Shown here piece after piece: positions 53,167 to 61,899 of a DNA stretch of 64,000 nucleotides. Position 1 is the first letter of the stretch; each line of letters opens with the position of its first letter. This DNA is from Streptomyces xylophagus. GTDB lineage: Bacteria > Actinomycetota > Actinomycetes > Streptomycetales > Streptomycetaceae. Under the pieces are notes generated by a model. It was not told the DNA's origin and made no database searches. It was given only the letters and a program-made list of their open reading frames with translations. The translations under genes were made by a program, and so were the position numbers. The stretch covers positions 1-64,000 of the forward strand of contig NZ_JNWO01000033.1 of assembly GCF_000716435.1 (NCBI RefSeq), given 5' to 3'.

Positions 53167-53976
53167 ATGACGGCGGACGCATGGACGCGAGCGGTACGGC
53201 ATCAACTGCGGCTCGGCAGGCTGCTGCCCCTCGGCGACCGGCGCGACGGCGCGTGGATCGCCGAGCGGGCGGCCGAGACCGTACTGCGGGGCGTGGCGCA
53301 GCATGTACGGGGCGTGCGGCTGGGCGCGCTGCGCATCGCGCTCGCCGATCCGGAGGACGTGCACGAGCCCGCCGTACCGCCCCCGCCGGGCGCCCTGCCG
53401 CCCGGTCCGCTACGGATCACGGCGGACTTCGCGGCGGTGGCGACCGAGCCCCTCCCGGCCACGGCGTCCCGCCTGCGCACGGCTCTGGCGACGGCCGCGG
53501 CGGAACGGCTCGGTCTGGAGCTGGCGGAGGTTGATCTACAAGTGACGGCCTTGCTGGACCATATGGACGACATGGATGACATGGATGACATGGATGACAT
53601 GGACGGTGTCGACCGTGTGGACGGTGCTGATCGCGCCGCCGCTGCCGACATTGACCACGTTGATGGCATTGATGATGTTGATGGCGTTGATCGTGTGGAC
53701 GATGTTGATGGCAGCGGCGAGGTCCTGGTCGCCGCTGCCGCGCTCGCCGTCCCTGGTGTGACCCGGCTGACCGGCACGCTGGGCGGGCTCGGCCGGGCGG
53801 TGCACATGGAGAAGCAACGGGGCGAGGGCGCGCTGTCGGGCCTCCACGCGCGCGTGGAACTCGCGGTGCGCGCGGACCGCCGGGCCCTGGATGTGGCCCG
53901 GGAGGTCCGCGCGAGGGTCGGCGAGGTGCTGCCGGGTCACCCGACGGTGGCGGTGCTCATCACCAGGATCGGCTGA
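53167..53976 (+). CDS. Asp23-operon partner with Asp-rich repeat (P10-type annotation)
   Basis: A 269-aa protein transcribed away from the Asp23 operon. Residues 131-182 are an acidic low-complexity tract (DMD repeated, then GVDRVDG, DVDGIDDVDG units), encoded by 9-bp GACATGGAT repeats and DVDG-type repeats of much lower G+C than the surroundings. The C-terminal part (AAAALAVPGVTRLTGTLGGLG, HARVELAVRADRRALDVAREVRARVGEVL) looks like an Asp23 domain, and the N-terminal half may be a second. Some databases label such proteins nucleopolyhedrovirus P10 family because of the repeat. ATG 53167 lies very close to its GGAGG. Confidence 0.78.
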   Translation: MTADAWTRAVRHQLRLGRLLPLGDRRDGAWIAERAAETVLRGVAQHVRGVRLGALRIALADPEDVHEPAVPPPPGALPPGPLRITADFAAVATEPLPATASRLRTALATAAAERLGLELAEVDLQVTALLDHMDDMDDMDDMDDMDGVDRVDGADRAAAADIDHVDGIDDVDGVDRVDDVDGSGEVLVAAAALAVPGVTRLTGTLGGLGRAVHMEKQRGEGALSGLHARVELAVRADRRALDVAREVRARVGEVLPGHPTVAVLITRIG

Positions 53977-54008
53977 ACCATGACCGGCTGAACATGATCG
54001 GCTGACGC

Positions 54009-54821
54009 CTATTCGCCGACGCCGGCCAGGTCCCGCAGCCGTCGCGCCTGTGCGGCACGCTCGGCCGCGCGCTGGTCGTCGTACGTACGGCCCTGGACGC
54101 CCTGGAGCAGCGCCTTGGTCTCGATGAGAGCGTCGCGCGGTGCCGCCAGCAGCGCGGTCGCCAGGTCGCGTACGGCGTCCTCGACCTGGTCGGCGGGCAC
54201 GGCGATGTTGGCGAGGCCGGTGCTCACGGCCTCCTCGGCCAGCACGGAGCGCCCGGTCGCGCAGATCTCCAGCGCACGGGCATAGCCGACGAGACCGACC
54301 AGCGGATTCGTGCCGGTCAGGTCGGGCACCAGGCCGAGGCTGGTCTCGCGCATGGCGAACTGCACATCGTCGGCGACGACACGCAGGTCACAGGCGAGGG
54401 CGAGTTGGAACCCGGCACCGATGGCATGCCCCTGGACAGCGGCGATGGACACGATGTCGCTGCGCCGCCACCAGGTGAAGCCCTCCTGGTACTCGGCGAT
54501 GGTCCCGTCCAGCACGGCGTCACTGCTGTGCGCGAGGTCGATGAACGACGGTTCGCCGTCGAAGCCCTCGGGCGTGAACGCCTGCCGGTCGAGGCCGGCC
54601 GAGAAGGACTTGCCCTCGGCACGCAGCACCACGACACGGACGGAGCCCGGCAGCAACCGCCCGGCCTCCGCCAACGCCCGCCAGAGAGCAGGACTTTGAG
54701 CGTTGCGCTTGGCCGGGTTGGTCAGCGTCACCGTGGCGATCGCGTCGTCGACGGTGAGCCGTACGCCGTCCTTGTCGAGTACGGGACCGAGGTCCTTGTC
54801 GTCCTGTTCGGGCGAAGCCAT
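54009..54821 (-). CDS. Enoyl-CoA hydratase/isomerase family protein
   Basis: A 270-aa crotonase-fold protein. The oxyanion-hole segments are AEGKSFSAGLDRQAF and AAVQGHAIGAGFQLALACDLRVVADDVQFAMRETSLGLVPDLTG. The residue positions for the two hydratase glutamates are occupied by G-F-Q and T-S-L-G-L-V-P-D, so it may be an isomerase or another crotonase reaction. Single gene. Confidence 0.92.
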   Translation of the reverse strand: MASPEQDDKDLGPVLDKDGVRLTVDDAIATVTLTNPAKRNAQSPALWRALAEAGRLLPGSVRVVVLRAEGKSFSAGLDRQAFTPEGFDGEPSFIDLAHSSDAVLDGTIAEYQEGFTWWRRSDIVSIAAVQGHAIGAGFQLALACDLRVVADDVQFAMRETSLGLVPDLTGTNPLVGLVGYARALEICATGRSVLAEEAVSTGLANIAVPADQVEDAVRDLATALLAAPRDALIETKALLQGVQGRTYDDQRAAERAAQARRLRDLAGVGE

Positions 54822-54876
54822 GGGGCGCCTCCGATGTGTGCGGTCAACAGAGCAGAGCTAAGTGACTGCACAGTAA

Positions 54877-54908
54877 CCACCCGGTCGGTCAGTTGTCCGA
54901 CCGGGTGG
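54877..54908 (-). terminator. Terminator hairpin of gbn
   Basis: A perfect 12-bp stem, CCACCCGGTCGG and CCGACCGGGTGG, with an 8-nt loop, 31 bp after the gbn stop. Confidence 0.85.
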
Positions 54909-54938
54909 CCACCATCGAAGCCGATGGGCCGCCCGGGG

Positions 54939-55157
54939 TCAGGCCGAAGCCTTCTTGCCCCGGGTCGCCCCGCCACGCCCACGGAGCGTGACGCCGGACT
55001 CGCTGAGCATCCGGTGTACGAAGCCATACGAGCGGCCGGTTTCCTCGGCCAGCGCTCGGATGCTCGCACCGGAGTCGTACTTCTTCTTCAGGTCTGCCGC
55101 GAGCTTGTCGCGCGCGGCGCCGGTTACCCGGCTGCCCTTCTTCAGAGTCTCGGCCAC
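54939..55157 (-). CDS. gbn: Gbn-like GATC-binding nucleoid-associated protein
   Basis: A 72-aa basic helix-turn-helix protein. The HTH is ASIRALAEETGRSYGFVHRMLSESGV (about residues 31-56), flanked by Lys/Arg-rich ends (RGRGGATRGKKASA). Size, sequence and place beside an ABC-F gene match Gbn (SCO1839) of S. coelicolor, described as a nucleoid protein that binds GATC-containing motifs and affects development; this match is from memory. GTG 55157 follows GAGGAGGCAC. GATC sites are dense in the upstream region. Confidence 0.85.
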   Translation of the reverse strand: MAETLKKGSRVTGAARDKLAADLKKKYDSGASIRALAEETGRSYGFVHRMLSESGVTLRGRGGATRGKKASA

Positions 55158-55197
55158 CCGTGCCTCCTCATGGGAAGTGCGCTCTTGGTCTCCTCAT

Positions 55198-55509
55198 GAT
55201 CACCCCTCCAAGCGTTCATGGCCACCCATTCGGCAAGGTCCGTAAGACAAGGTTTTGACGACAGGAGTGCGTCCCCACAAGTGGAATGTGGAATTCCTGA
55301 CGGCCATGTCCGTACGGCCGAACGAGTTGTTCCGCGAAGTGCCTGGTCAGAGACGCAGAACGGCCGAGCCCTTGTCGATAAAGGGCTCGGCCGGGAAATC
55401 GATGTACGACACACCTCGGTACGAGGAGATCTCACACAGATGGTGGATCACCGGTAGGCCGAATGATCCATACGCCGTTGATCAAGCATTCGATCACGGT
55501 CTTTCGATC
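55198..55509. promoter_or_regulatory. Intergenic region with GATC cluster upstream of gbn
   Basis: The 364 bp between gbn and the ABC-F gene contain no gene. GATC occurs at 55198, 55428, 55446, 55465, 55480, 55492 and 55506; the last six lie within 82 bp, where roughly 0.2 would be expected from base composition. Several are in the forms TTGATCAA or CGATCA. Promoter elements of gbn should lie at about 55200-55300. Confidence 0.6.
55361..55393 (-). terminator. Terminator hairpin of the ABC-F gene
   Basis: A perfect 13-bp stem, CGGCCGAGCCCTT and AAGGGCTCGGCCG, with a GTCGATA loop, downstream of the ABC-F stop. Confidence 0.85.
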
Positions 55510-55521
55510 ACGGGCATCCGG

Positions 55522-57120
55522 TCACGCCAGGGCGACGAGATCCGCGTAGTCCGCGCCCCACAGGTCCTCGACGCCGTCCGGCAGCAGGATGATGCGCTCC
55601 GGCTGGAGCGCCTCGACGGCGCCCTCGTCGTGGGTGACGAGGACGACGGCGCCCTTGTAGGTGCGCAGCGCGCCGAGGATCTCCTCGCGGCTGGCGGGGT
55701 CCAGGTTGTTCGTCGGCTCATCCAGGAGGAGGACGTTCGCGGACGACACCACGAGGGTGGCGAGCGCGAGGCGGGTCTTCTCGCCGCCGGAGAGGACCCC
55801 GGCCGGCTTGTCGACGTCGTCGCCCGAGAACAGGAACGAGCCGAGCGTCTTGCGGACCTCGACCAGGTCCAGGTCGGGGGCGGCGGAGCGCATGTTCTCC
55901 AGGACCGTGCGCTCGGGGTCGAGGGTCTCGTGCTCCTGCGCGTAGTAGCCGAGCTTGAGGCCGTGGCCCTCGATGACCTCGCCGGTGTCGGGCTTCTCGG
56001 CGCCGCCGAGGAGCTTCAGGAGGGTCGTCTTGCCGGCGCCGTTCAGGCCGAGGATGACGACACGCGAACCCTTGTCGATGGCCAGATCGACGTCGGTGAA
56101 GATCTCCAGGGAGCCGTACGACTTCGACAGGCCCTCCGCCATGAGCGGGGTCTTGCCGCAGGGCGAGGGCTCCGGGAAGCGCAGCTTGGCGACCTTGTCG
56201 GAGACGCGCACCGCGTCCAGTCCGGCGAGCAGTCGGTCGGCGCGCTTGGCCATGTTCTGCGCGGCGACCGTCTTGGTGGCCTTGGCGCGCATCTTGTCGG
56301 CCTGCGAGTGCAGGGCGGCGGCCTTCTTCTCGGCGTTCTGCCGCTCGCGCTTGCGGCGCTTCTCGTCGGCCTCGCGCTGCTGCTGGTAGAGCTTCCAGCC
56401 CATGTTGTAGTAGTCGATCTGGGAGCGGTTGGCGTCCAGATAGAACACCTTGTTGACGACGGTCTCTACGAGGTCGGTGTCGTGGGAGATCACGATGAAG
56501 CCGCCGCGGTACGTCTTCAGGTAGTCGCGCAGCCAGACGATCGAGTCGGCGTCGAGGTGGTTCGTGGGCTCGTCGAGCAGGAGCGTGTCCGCGTCTGAGA
56601 ACAGGATGCGGGCCAGCTCGATACGGCGGCGCTGACCGCCGGAGAGCGTATGGAGCGGCTGGCCCAGCACCCGGTCCGGGAGGTTCAGCGCGGCGGCGAT
56701 GGTGGCGGCCTCGGCCTCGGCGGAGTACCCGCCCTTGGTGAGGAACTCCGTCTCCTGGCGCTCGTACTGCCGCATGGCCTTCTCGCGGGTGGCGCCGCTG
56801 CCGTTGGCGATGCGCTGTTCGTTCTCGCGCATCTTGCGGATCAGGGTGTCCAGGCCGCGCGCGGAGAGGATGCGGTCGCTGGCGAGCACGTCCAGGTCGC
56901 CGGTGCGGGGGTCCTGCGGGAGGTAGCCGACCTCGCCGGAGCGGGTGACGGTGCCGCCGGCGGGCTGGCCCTCACCGGCCAGGACCTTGGTCAGGGTGGT
57001 CTTGCCGGCGCCGTTGCGGCCGACCAGACCGATGCGGTCGCCCTTGGCGACACGGAAGGTGGCGGACTCGATGAGGACGCGGGCGCCGGCGCGCAGCTCG
57101 ATACCGGAGGCGGAGATCAC
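55522..57120 (-). CDS. ABC-F family ATP-binding protein
   Basis: A 532-aa soluble ABC-F protein with two ATPase domains. Walker A motifs are GRNGAGKTT and GLNGAGKTT, signatures LSGGQRRRIEL and LSGGEKTRLAL, Walker B LLLDEPTNHLD and LLLDEPTNNLD. The interdomain linker (about 245-330) is Lys/Arg/Gln-rich, as needed to enter the ribosomal E site. It probably acts in translation rather than transport. The GTG at 57120 follows GGAG. Confidence 0.94.
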   Translation of the reverse strand: MISASGIELRAGARVLIESATFRVAKGDRIGLVGRNGAGKTTLTKVLAGEGQPAGGTVTRSGEVGYLPQDPRTGDLDVLASDRILSARGLDTLIRKMRENEQRIANGSGATREKAMRQYERQETEFLTKGGYSAEAEAATIAAALNLPDRVLGQPLHTLSGGQRRRIELARILFSDADTLLLDEPTNHLDADSIVWLRDYLKTYRGGFIVISHDTDLVETVVNKVFYLDANRSQIDYYNMGWKLYQQQREADEKRRKRERQNAEKKAAALHSQADKMRAKATKTVAAQNMAKRADRLLAGLDAVRVSDKVAKLRFPEPSPCGKTPLMAEGLSKSYGSLEIFTDVDLAIDKGSRVVILGLNGAGKTTLLKLLGGAEKPDTGEVIEGHGLKLGYYAQEHETLDPERTVLENMRSAAPDLDLVEVRKTLGSFLFSGDDVDKPAGVLSGGEKTRLALATLVVSSANVLLLDEPTNNLDPASREEILGALRTYKGAVVLVTHDEGAVEALQPERIILLPDGVEDLWGADYADLVALA

Positions 57121-57483
57121 GGTCAGACTCCAGAGCGGGGTCGTAGGCGGAAGGGGCGGCTGAGGACGTTCCCGCCGTCTAATGCGCGAGGAGAATGGCC
57201 ATAGGCCAAGTCTAACGGGGCCGTGCAAGCGCTTTTCGTGCCTACGGCAGCTCGTTGCCGCGGAGCGTGCGGCCCGGGGTGATCCGGCTCACGTGGTCCA
57301 CGGCGGTGAGCTGGGCGGTCCGGGCCGGCACCAGCACACGGCCGGGCGACGAGCGGCGCCGCGCCGTGACGAACGGCACGCGCGCGTAGGGGGCGTCGCC
57401 CGTTCGGCCGCCTGTCCGGCGCCCCGGTGGGGGTGGCGGGCGAGGATGACGTCAGGGGGCTACGACTGCGGAGAGCGGGGCCC

Positions 57484-58374
57484 ATGCAGTTCGACGACGA
57501 TGCCGATCTGGACACCTCCGAGGTGCAGGACGTGCGCGGCAGCCGGATTCCCGGTGGCCGGGCGACCGTGGGCGGCGGTCTCGCGGGGCTGATCGCGCTG
57601 CTGCTGGGGCTCTTCTTCGGTGTCGGTCCCGACAACCTGGGGTTGTCGTCGGGCAGCGACTCACCGGCGTCGACCGCGTCCTCACTGGCCCAGGTGCAGT
57701 CGTCCTGCCGTACCGGGCAGGACGCGAACACCAAGGAGGACTGCCGCATCGTGGCGGTGGTCAACAGCGTGCAGGACTTCTGGACGCAGGAGTTCCGGCG
57801 GCGCAGCGGTACGTACACGCGGTCGCCGACGGTCTTCTTCAGCGGGCAGGTCGCCACGGCGTGCGGGACGGCGACCTCCGCGGTGGGGCCGTTCTACTGT
57901 CCCGGCGACCGGAAGGTCTATCTGGACCTGGGGTTCTTCGACGAGCTGCGGACGAAGTTCGGCTCCAGCGGCGGGCCGTTCGCGCAGGCGTACGTCGTGG
58001 CCCACGAGTACGGGCACCACGTACAGGATCTGATGGGCACGCTCGGCCGCTCGCAGGACGGGCGGACCGGCGCGAACAGCAACGCGGTGAAGGTGGAACT
58101 GCAGGCGGACTGCTACGCGGGGGTGTGGGCGCATCACGCGACCACCACGAAGGACGAGTCGACCGGGCGGCCGTTGATCACCAGCCTCACGGACGCCGAC
58201 ATCCGGGACGGTCTGGACGCGGCGGCAGCCGTGGGGGACGACCGGATCCAGGAACGGTTCCAGGGCCGGGTGACGCCGGAGACCTGGACGCACGGGTCGG
58301 CGGCGCAGCGGCAGCAGTGGTTCCACCAGGGCTATCGGACCGGGGACATGGCGCAGTGCAACACGTTCCGCTGA
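57484..58374 (+). CDS. Neutral zinc metallopeptidase (YpfJ family)
   Basis: A 296-aa membrane-anchored protease. One helix ([20 protein letters not shown], about residues 29-48) is followed by an extracellular domain with zinc motif [15 protein letters not shown], then [18 protein letters not shown] with the third ligand Glu region, and paired Cys. Function in the envelope is unknown. Confidence 0.93.
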   Translation: MQFDDDADLDTSEVQDVRGSRIPGGRATVGGGLAGLIALLLGLFFGVGPDNLGLSSGSDSPASTASSLAQVQSSCRTGQDANTKEDCRIVAVVNSVQDFWTQEFRRRSGTYTRSPTVFFSGQVATACGTATSAVGPFYCPGDRKVYLDLGFFDELRTKFGSSGGPFAQAYVVAHEYGHHVQDLMGTLGRSQDGRTGANSNAVKVELQADCYAGVWAHHATTTKDESTGRPLITSLTDADIRDGLDAAAAVGDDRIQERFQGRVTPETWTHGSAAQRQQWFHQGYRTGDMAQCNTFR

Positions 58375-58502
58375 CGGGCCGAAGGGCGCTGCCGGGGCCG
58401 TTGTCAGTGGCGGGTGCAAGACTCGTCGAAAGCGCTCAAAGCGGCGGAAACACCAAGGACACCCAGGCGCGAGCAGCACCCGAACACAAGGAAGTGATCG
58501 GC

Positions 58503-58925
58503 ATGGCAAGCACGGACGGCACGGACAGCGGGCGGCCCAGCATCTACCCGTCACTGCTGTACACGGACGCGAAGGCGGCGATCCGGCAGCTCACGGAGGC
58601 CTTCGGCTTCACCGGACTCGCGGTGTACGAGGGCGAGGACGGCTCGGTGATGCACGCCGAGCTGGTGCAGGGCAACGGCGCGGTGATGCTCGGCTCCAAG
58701 GGCCGCGGCGGGCGCTTCGACGAGGCGATGAAGAGCGCGGGACCCGCCGGGGTGTACATCGTCGTGGACGACGTCGACGCCCATCACCGGCGGGCCGCGG
58801 AGCACGGCGCGGAGATCCTGATGCCCCCGACGGACCAGGACTACGGATCGCGGGACTACATGGCCCGGGACCTCGAGGGCAACATCTGGAGCTTCGGTAC
58901 GTACGCCCCGGAAATAGGGGCCTGA
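58503..58925 (+). CDS. VOC (glyoxalase/bleomycin resistance) family protein
   Basis: A 140-aa vicinal-oxygen-chelate protein with paired beta-alpha-beta-beta-beta modules (YPSLLYTDAKAAIRQLTEAFGFTGLAVY ... and VYIVVDDVDAHHRRAAEHGAEILMPPTDQDYGSRDYMARDLEGNIWSFGTY). This subtype usually resembles PhnB/YdfO-like members, and no substrate is assignable. ATG 58503 follows GGAAGTGATC. Confidence 0.9.
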   Translation: MASTDGTDSGRPSIYPSLLYTDAKAAIRQLTEAFGFTGLAVYEGEDGSVMHAELVQGNGAVMLGSKGRGGRFDEAMKSAGPAGVYIVVDDVDAHHRRAAEHGAEILMPPTDQDYGSRDYMARDLEGNIWSFGTYAPEIGA

Positions 58926-58934
58926 CCCGCCGCC

Positions 58935-60335
58935 CTAGCTCCCCCCGGTGTGCACCTGGAAGGCCGCCCGGCGTACGGCCTTGGCGAGTGCCGGGTCGGG
59001 GTGCGCGGCGGCGAGCGCGACGAGGACCTGCACGGTGCGCGGGTGTCCTACGGAGCGCACCTCGTCGAGGAGCATGGGGACGGTCGGCTGGATGGCGGAC
59101 TCCAGGTGGCGCACGAGCAGCGGGGCCTCGCCGTGGTCGGCGACGGCGGCGGCGGTGTCGACCCACATCCAGGTGGCCTCTTCGCGGGTGAGGACCTCGT
59201 GGGCGTCCTCCGGGTCGATCCCGTCGTGCTCGGCGAGCCAGAGCAGGGCGTACGGCCGTAGCGTCGCCTCGTCGACCGCGGCGCGGACGTCGGGTTCGGC
59301 GGGGGCGCCGACGACGCGCAGCGCCTCGAAGGCGAGGCCGCGCAGCAGGGCGTCCTCGCCGCGGGCGGCGTCGATCAGCTCGCCGACCGCGCTGCCCACG
59401 GTGCGGGCGGCGAGCCAGGCGCGGTACTCGGCGCGGGCGGCGTTCGGGCGGAGCTGGGAGCAGCCGCGGAGCATGTCCTCGGCGGACTGCTCGATGTTCC
59501 CGGCGGGGCTCTGCGCGGCCACGCAGATCTGCTCCAGCTTGACCCAGACCGCCCAGCTGCCGAGCGGGGTGAGGGTGGCCTGGGCGTCGCCGTAGGTGAG
59601 GGCGCCGACGGAGGCGAGGGCGTGCAGGGCCCAGTCGAGGAGGGGGTCGAGGGGGGCGTCCGAGGCCTGCGTCTGCTGGACGGGCTCGGGCTGTGGGCCG
59701 TAGGGGATCTCGCAGCGCTCGGTGCGCAGTTCGGTGACGCGTTGTTCGAGGAGGTCGAGGAGCTGCTCGACGGGGACGGGGCCGGCGGAGAGCTGGAGGA
59801 AGGAGAGCACCTGAGGCATGGCCGAGACGACCTCGGCGACGGCTGAGGGCTCGTGCTCCCGGGGTTCCGGGTGGGCGAGCGACCAGGCGTCGAAGAGGGC
59901 GACCCAGCCGCGCAGTACGGCGCTGTCGTCGCGGTCCCAGGCACGCAGCCGCCAGCCGGGGCGGGCCTCGTCGCCGTGCACCTCGACGAGGCCGGCGAGG
60001 CGGGCGGTGTCCCAGTCGGCGCGGACCTGAGCCGGGGTCAGGCCCAGATCCTCGGCCGCGAGTTCGGCGGTCGCGTCGGAGAGGGTGCCCTTGCCGTCGG
60101 GGCTCGCGCTGTCACGGCCGGGGCGTAGTGCGGCGTCGGCCCAGTGGGCGACGCGGGCCGCGCCGGCCAGGCCGGAGCGAGCCATTCTGGCCAGTTCCGC
60201 GGGGGCGGGTGTGCCCTCCGGAGGGCGCGGTGCGGGGCGGCGCGAGCGCCGCTGGTTCATCGCTCGGGGGGCGGCGGCCAGGGGTCGCGGGCGGACGAGT
60301 CGAAGCCTGGAGTCGCGCGGGATACGGGACGTCAC
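58935..60335 (-). CDS. Conserved hypothetical protein, helical
   Basis: A 466-aa protein (from GTG 60335; ATG 60260 gives 441 aa but has no ribosome-binding site). After an Arg/Pro-rich N-terminus it is Ala/Leu/Glu-rich and helical throughout, with winged-helix-like segments (SDATAELAAEDLGLTPAQVRADWDTARLAGLVEVHGDEARPGWRL) and HEAT-like repeats towards the end (AIQPTVPMLLDEVRSVGHPRTVQVLVALAAAHPDPALAKAVRRAA). No family recognised. Confidence 0.75.
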   Translation of the reverse strand: MTSRIPRDSRLRLVRPRPLAAAPRAMNQRRSRRPAPRPPEGTPAPAELARMARSGLAGAARVAHWADAALRPGRDSASPDGKGTLSDATAELAAEDLGLTPAQVRADWDTARLAGLVEVHGDEARPGWRLRAWDRDDSAVLRGWVALFDAWSLAHPEPREHEPSAVAEVVSAMPQVLSFLQLSAGPVPVEQLLDLLEQRVTELRTERCEIPYGPQPEPVQQTQASDAPLDPLLDWALHALASVGALTYGDAQATLTPLGSWAVWVKLEQICVAAQSPAGNIEQSAEDMLRGCSQLRPNAARAEYRAWLAARTVGSAVGELIDAARGEDALLRGLAFEALRVVGAPAEPDVRAAVDEATLRPYALLWLAEHDGIDPEDAHEVLTREEATWMWVDTAAAVADHGEAPLLVRHLESAIQPTVPMLLDEVRSVGHPRTVQVLVALAAAHPDPALAKAVRRAAFQVHTGGS

Positions 60336-60504
60336 GGGTGCAGTCTTCCGGTTGACGGTCCGAAAACCCAAACGGAATGTCACGGCGGGCGACAGGGAGG
60401 GCCAAGGCACGGGGTCTCGCGGGCTGCTGGGGACCGGGATCAGGCCAGTGGTACAGGGCTAAACGGAAGGTCGGTGAGGGGGAGGACCGATGGGTGGACC
60501 GGGG

Positions 60505-61632
60505 TCACATCAGGGGCGTCAGGAAGCGGCGCAGGATCTCCTCGTAGGCGGCCGGGTCGGCGTTCCACATGGCGCTGTGCGGGGCCCGGGCGACCGGCTG
60601 GAGGGTGATCAGGTCGGGGCGGTGGGCGGCGAAGCGCCGGGAGAGGGTCCAGGGGGCGACCGTGTCGTCGGGGCCGTGGAAGATCAGGGTCGGCACCCTG
60701 AGCCGGGTGGGGTCGGCGGCCTCGGCGATGCGGTCGCCGTGCAGACTGGTGCGGCCCTGGGCGGCACGGACCGCCAGCGGCAGCAGCGCGCCCGGGGTGT
60801 GCCGGGCCGTGGCGAGGGCGCGCAGCGTCGTCTCCCAGTTGAGCACCGGCGAGTCCAGCACCAGACCGGAGACGCGGTCGCGCATCGCGGAGTGCGCGGC
60901 GGCGCGCAGCGCCATGGTGGCGCCGGTGGACCAGCCGTACAGGACGACGTGCTCGGCGCCGTACCGGACGGCGTAGCGGATCGCCGCGTCCAGGTCGCGC
61001 CACTCGGTCTCGCCGAGGTGGTTGAGACCGTCGGGGTTGCGGGGTGCGCCCAGGTCGCCGCGGTAGGCGAGGGCGAGGACCGGGAAGCGCTGGCGGTGCA
61101 GGAACTCCATGACGTTCAGGGAGAGTTCGCGGGTGGCGGCCAGGCCGTGCACCGCGATCACCCAGGTGCTCCGCGCCCCGGGCACGAACCACGCGGGCAG
61201 GGAGCCGAGTTCGCCGGGGATGTCGATGTCGGCGTGGTCGAGGCCGAGGGCGGCGCTCGGGTTTCCGATGTGGACGTTCGGGGTGAGCCACACCTTGTCG
61301 CCGGGGCGGAGGGTGCCGTGGGTGACGCGTTCGAGGCGGCGTACGACGGCGTCGGCGGAGGGGGACGCCGTGTCGACGACGGGGCCGACGACCGCGTGGG
61401 AGCCGTCGCCGGCGAGGCCGTAGGTGCCGGGGCGCAGGGATGCCAGGTCCCGGGTGAGGGTGATCTGGCCGGCGGCGGTGGAGTGCACCGTGAGCCGGGG
61501 TTCGGTCGGCAGGGGGCGGCCGGGCGGCGCCTTCAGCGCGGCGTCGCTGGCGTACCGGCCGGCGGCGACGCCTGCCGCGCCGGCCGCGAGGGCCACGGAG
61601 ACGGCCGCGGCCGTCGCTTTGACTGTGCGCAC
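60505..61632 (-). CDS. Alpha/beta hydrolase, exported or membrane-anchored
   Basis: A 375-aa protein with an N-terminal signal or anchor (VKATAAAVSVALAAGAAGVAAG). The hydrolase domain (about 155-375) has the nucleophile elbow YGWSTGAT, the oxyanion region VHGLAATRE, an Asp in FHGPDDTVAPW and a terminal His in RAPHSAMWN. Residues 40-150 are an extra beta domain (TYGLAGDGSHAVVGPVVDT). Substrate unknown. Confidence 0.88.
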   Translation of the reverse strand: MRTVKATAAAVSVALAAGAAGVAAGRYASDAALKAPPGRPLPTEPRLTVHSTAAGQITLTRDLASLRPGTYGLAGDGSHAVVGPVVDTASPSADAVVRRLERVTHGTLRPGDKVWLTPNVHIGNPSAALGLDHADIDIPGELGSLPAWFVPGARSTWVIAVHGLAATRELSLNVMEFLHRQRFPVLALAYRGDLGAPRNPDGLNHLGETEWRDLDAAIRYAVRYGAEHVVLYGWSTGATMALRAAAHSAMRDRVSGLVLDSPVLNWETTLRALATARHTPGALLPLAVRAAQGRTSLHGDRIAEAADPTRLRVPTLIFHGPDDTVAPWTLSRRFAAHRPDLITLQPVARAPHSAMWNADPAAYEEILRRFLTPLM

Positions 61633-61805
61633 GGGTCCAGTGTCCCGGCGGACGGGGCGAGCGGCCAGCCGGAGCGGGCCCAGGGTGACGGGCGGGGCGG
61701 TTTCAGCGGTGAGGGTCGGGTGATGCGGGACGGCTCGGCAGAGGGGCCGGCGAGAAAGGCGTCGGCACCGGAAAGTAGCCGGCCGCCGACAGCAACCGTC
61801 ACGCC

Positions 61806-61899
61806 CGCTGCTCTCACCCGGTCGCCCTCGTCCCCGTGGCTTTCACCCCTGTCGCTCTCAACCCCGCTGCCGCCGCGTAACCCTCACCCCCGGTTGCTC
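61806..61899. repeat. Degenerate pyrimidine-rich repeat
   Basis: Repeated variants of GCTCTCACCCCCGCTGCC run through the 267-bp gap before the class II aldolase gene; the top strand is almost free of purine runs. No gene is visible in 61633-61899. Confidence 0.55.
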
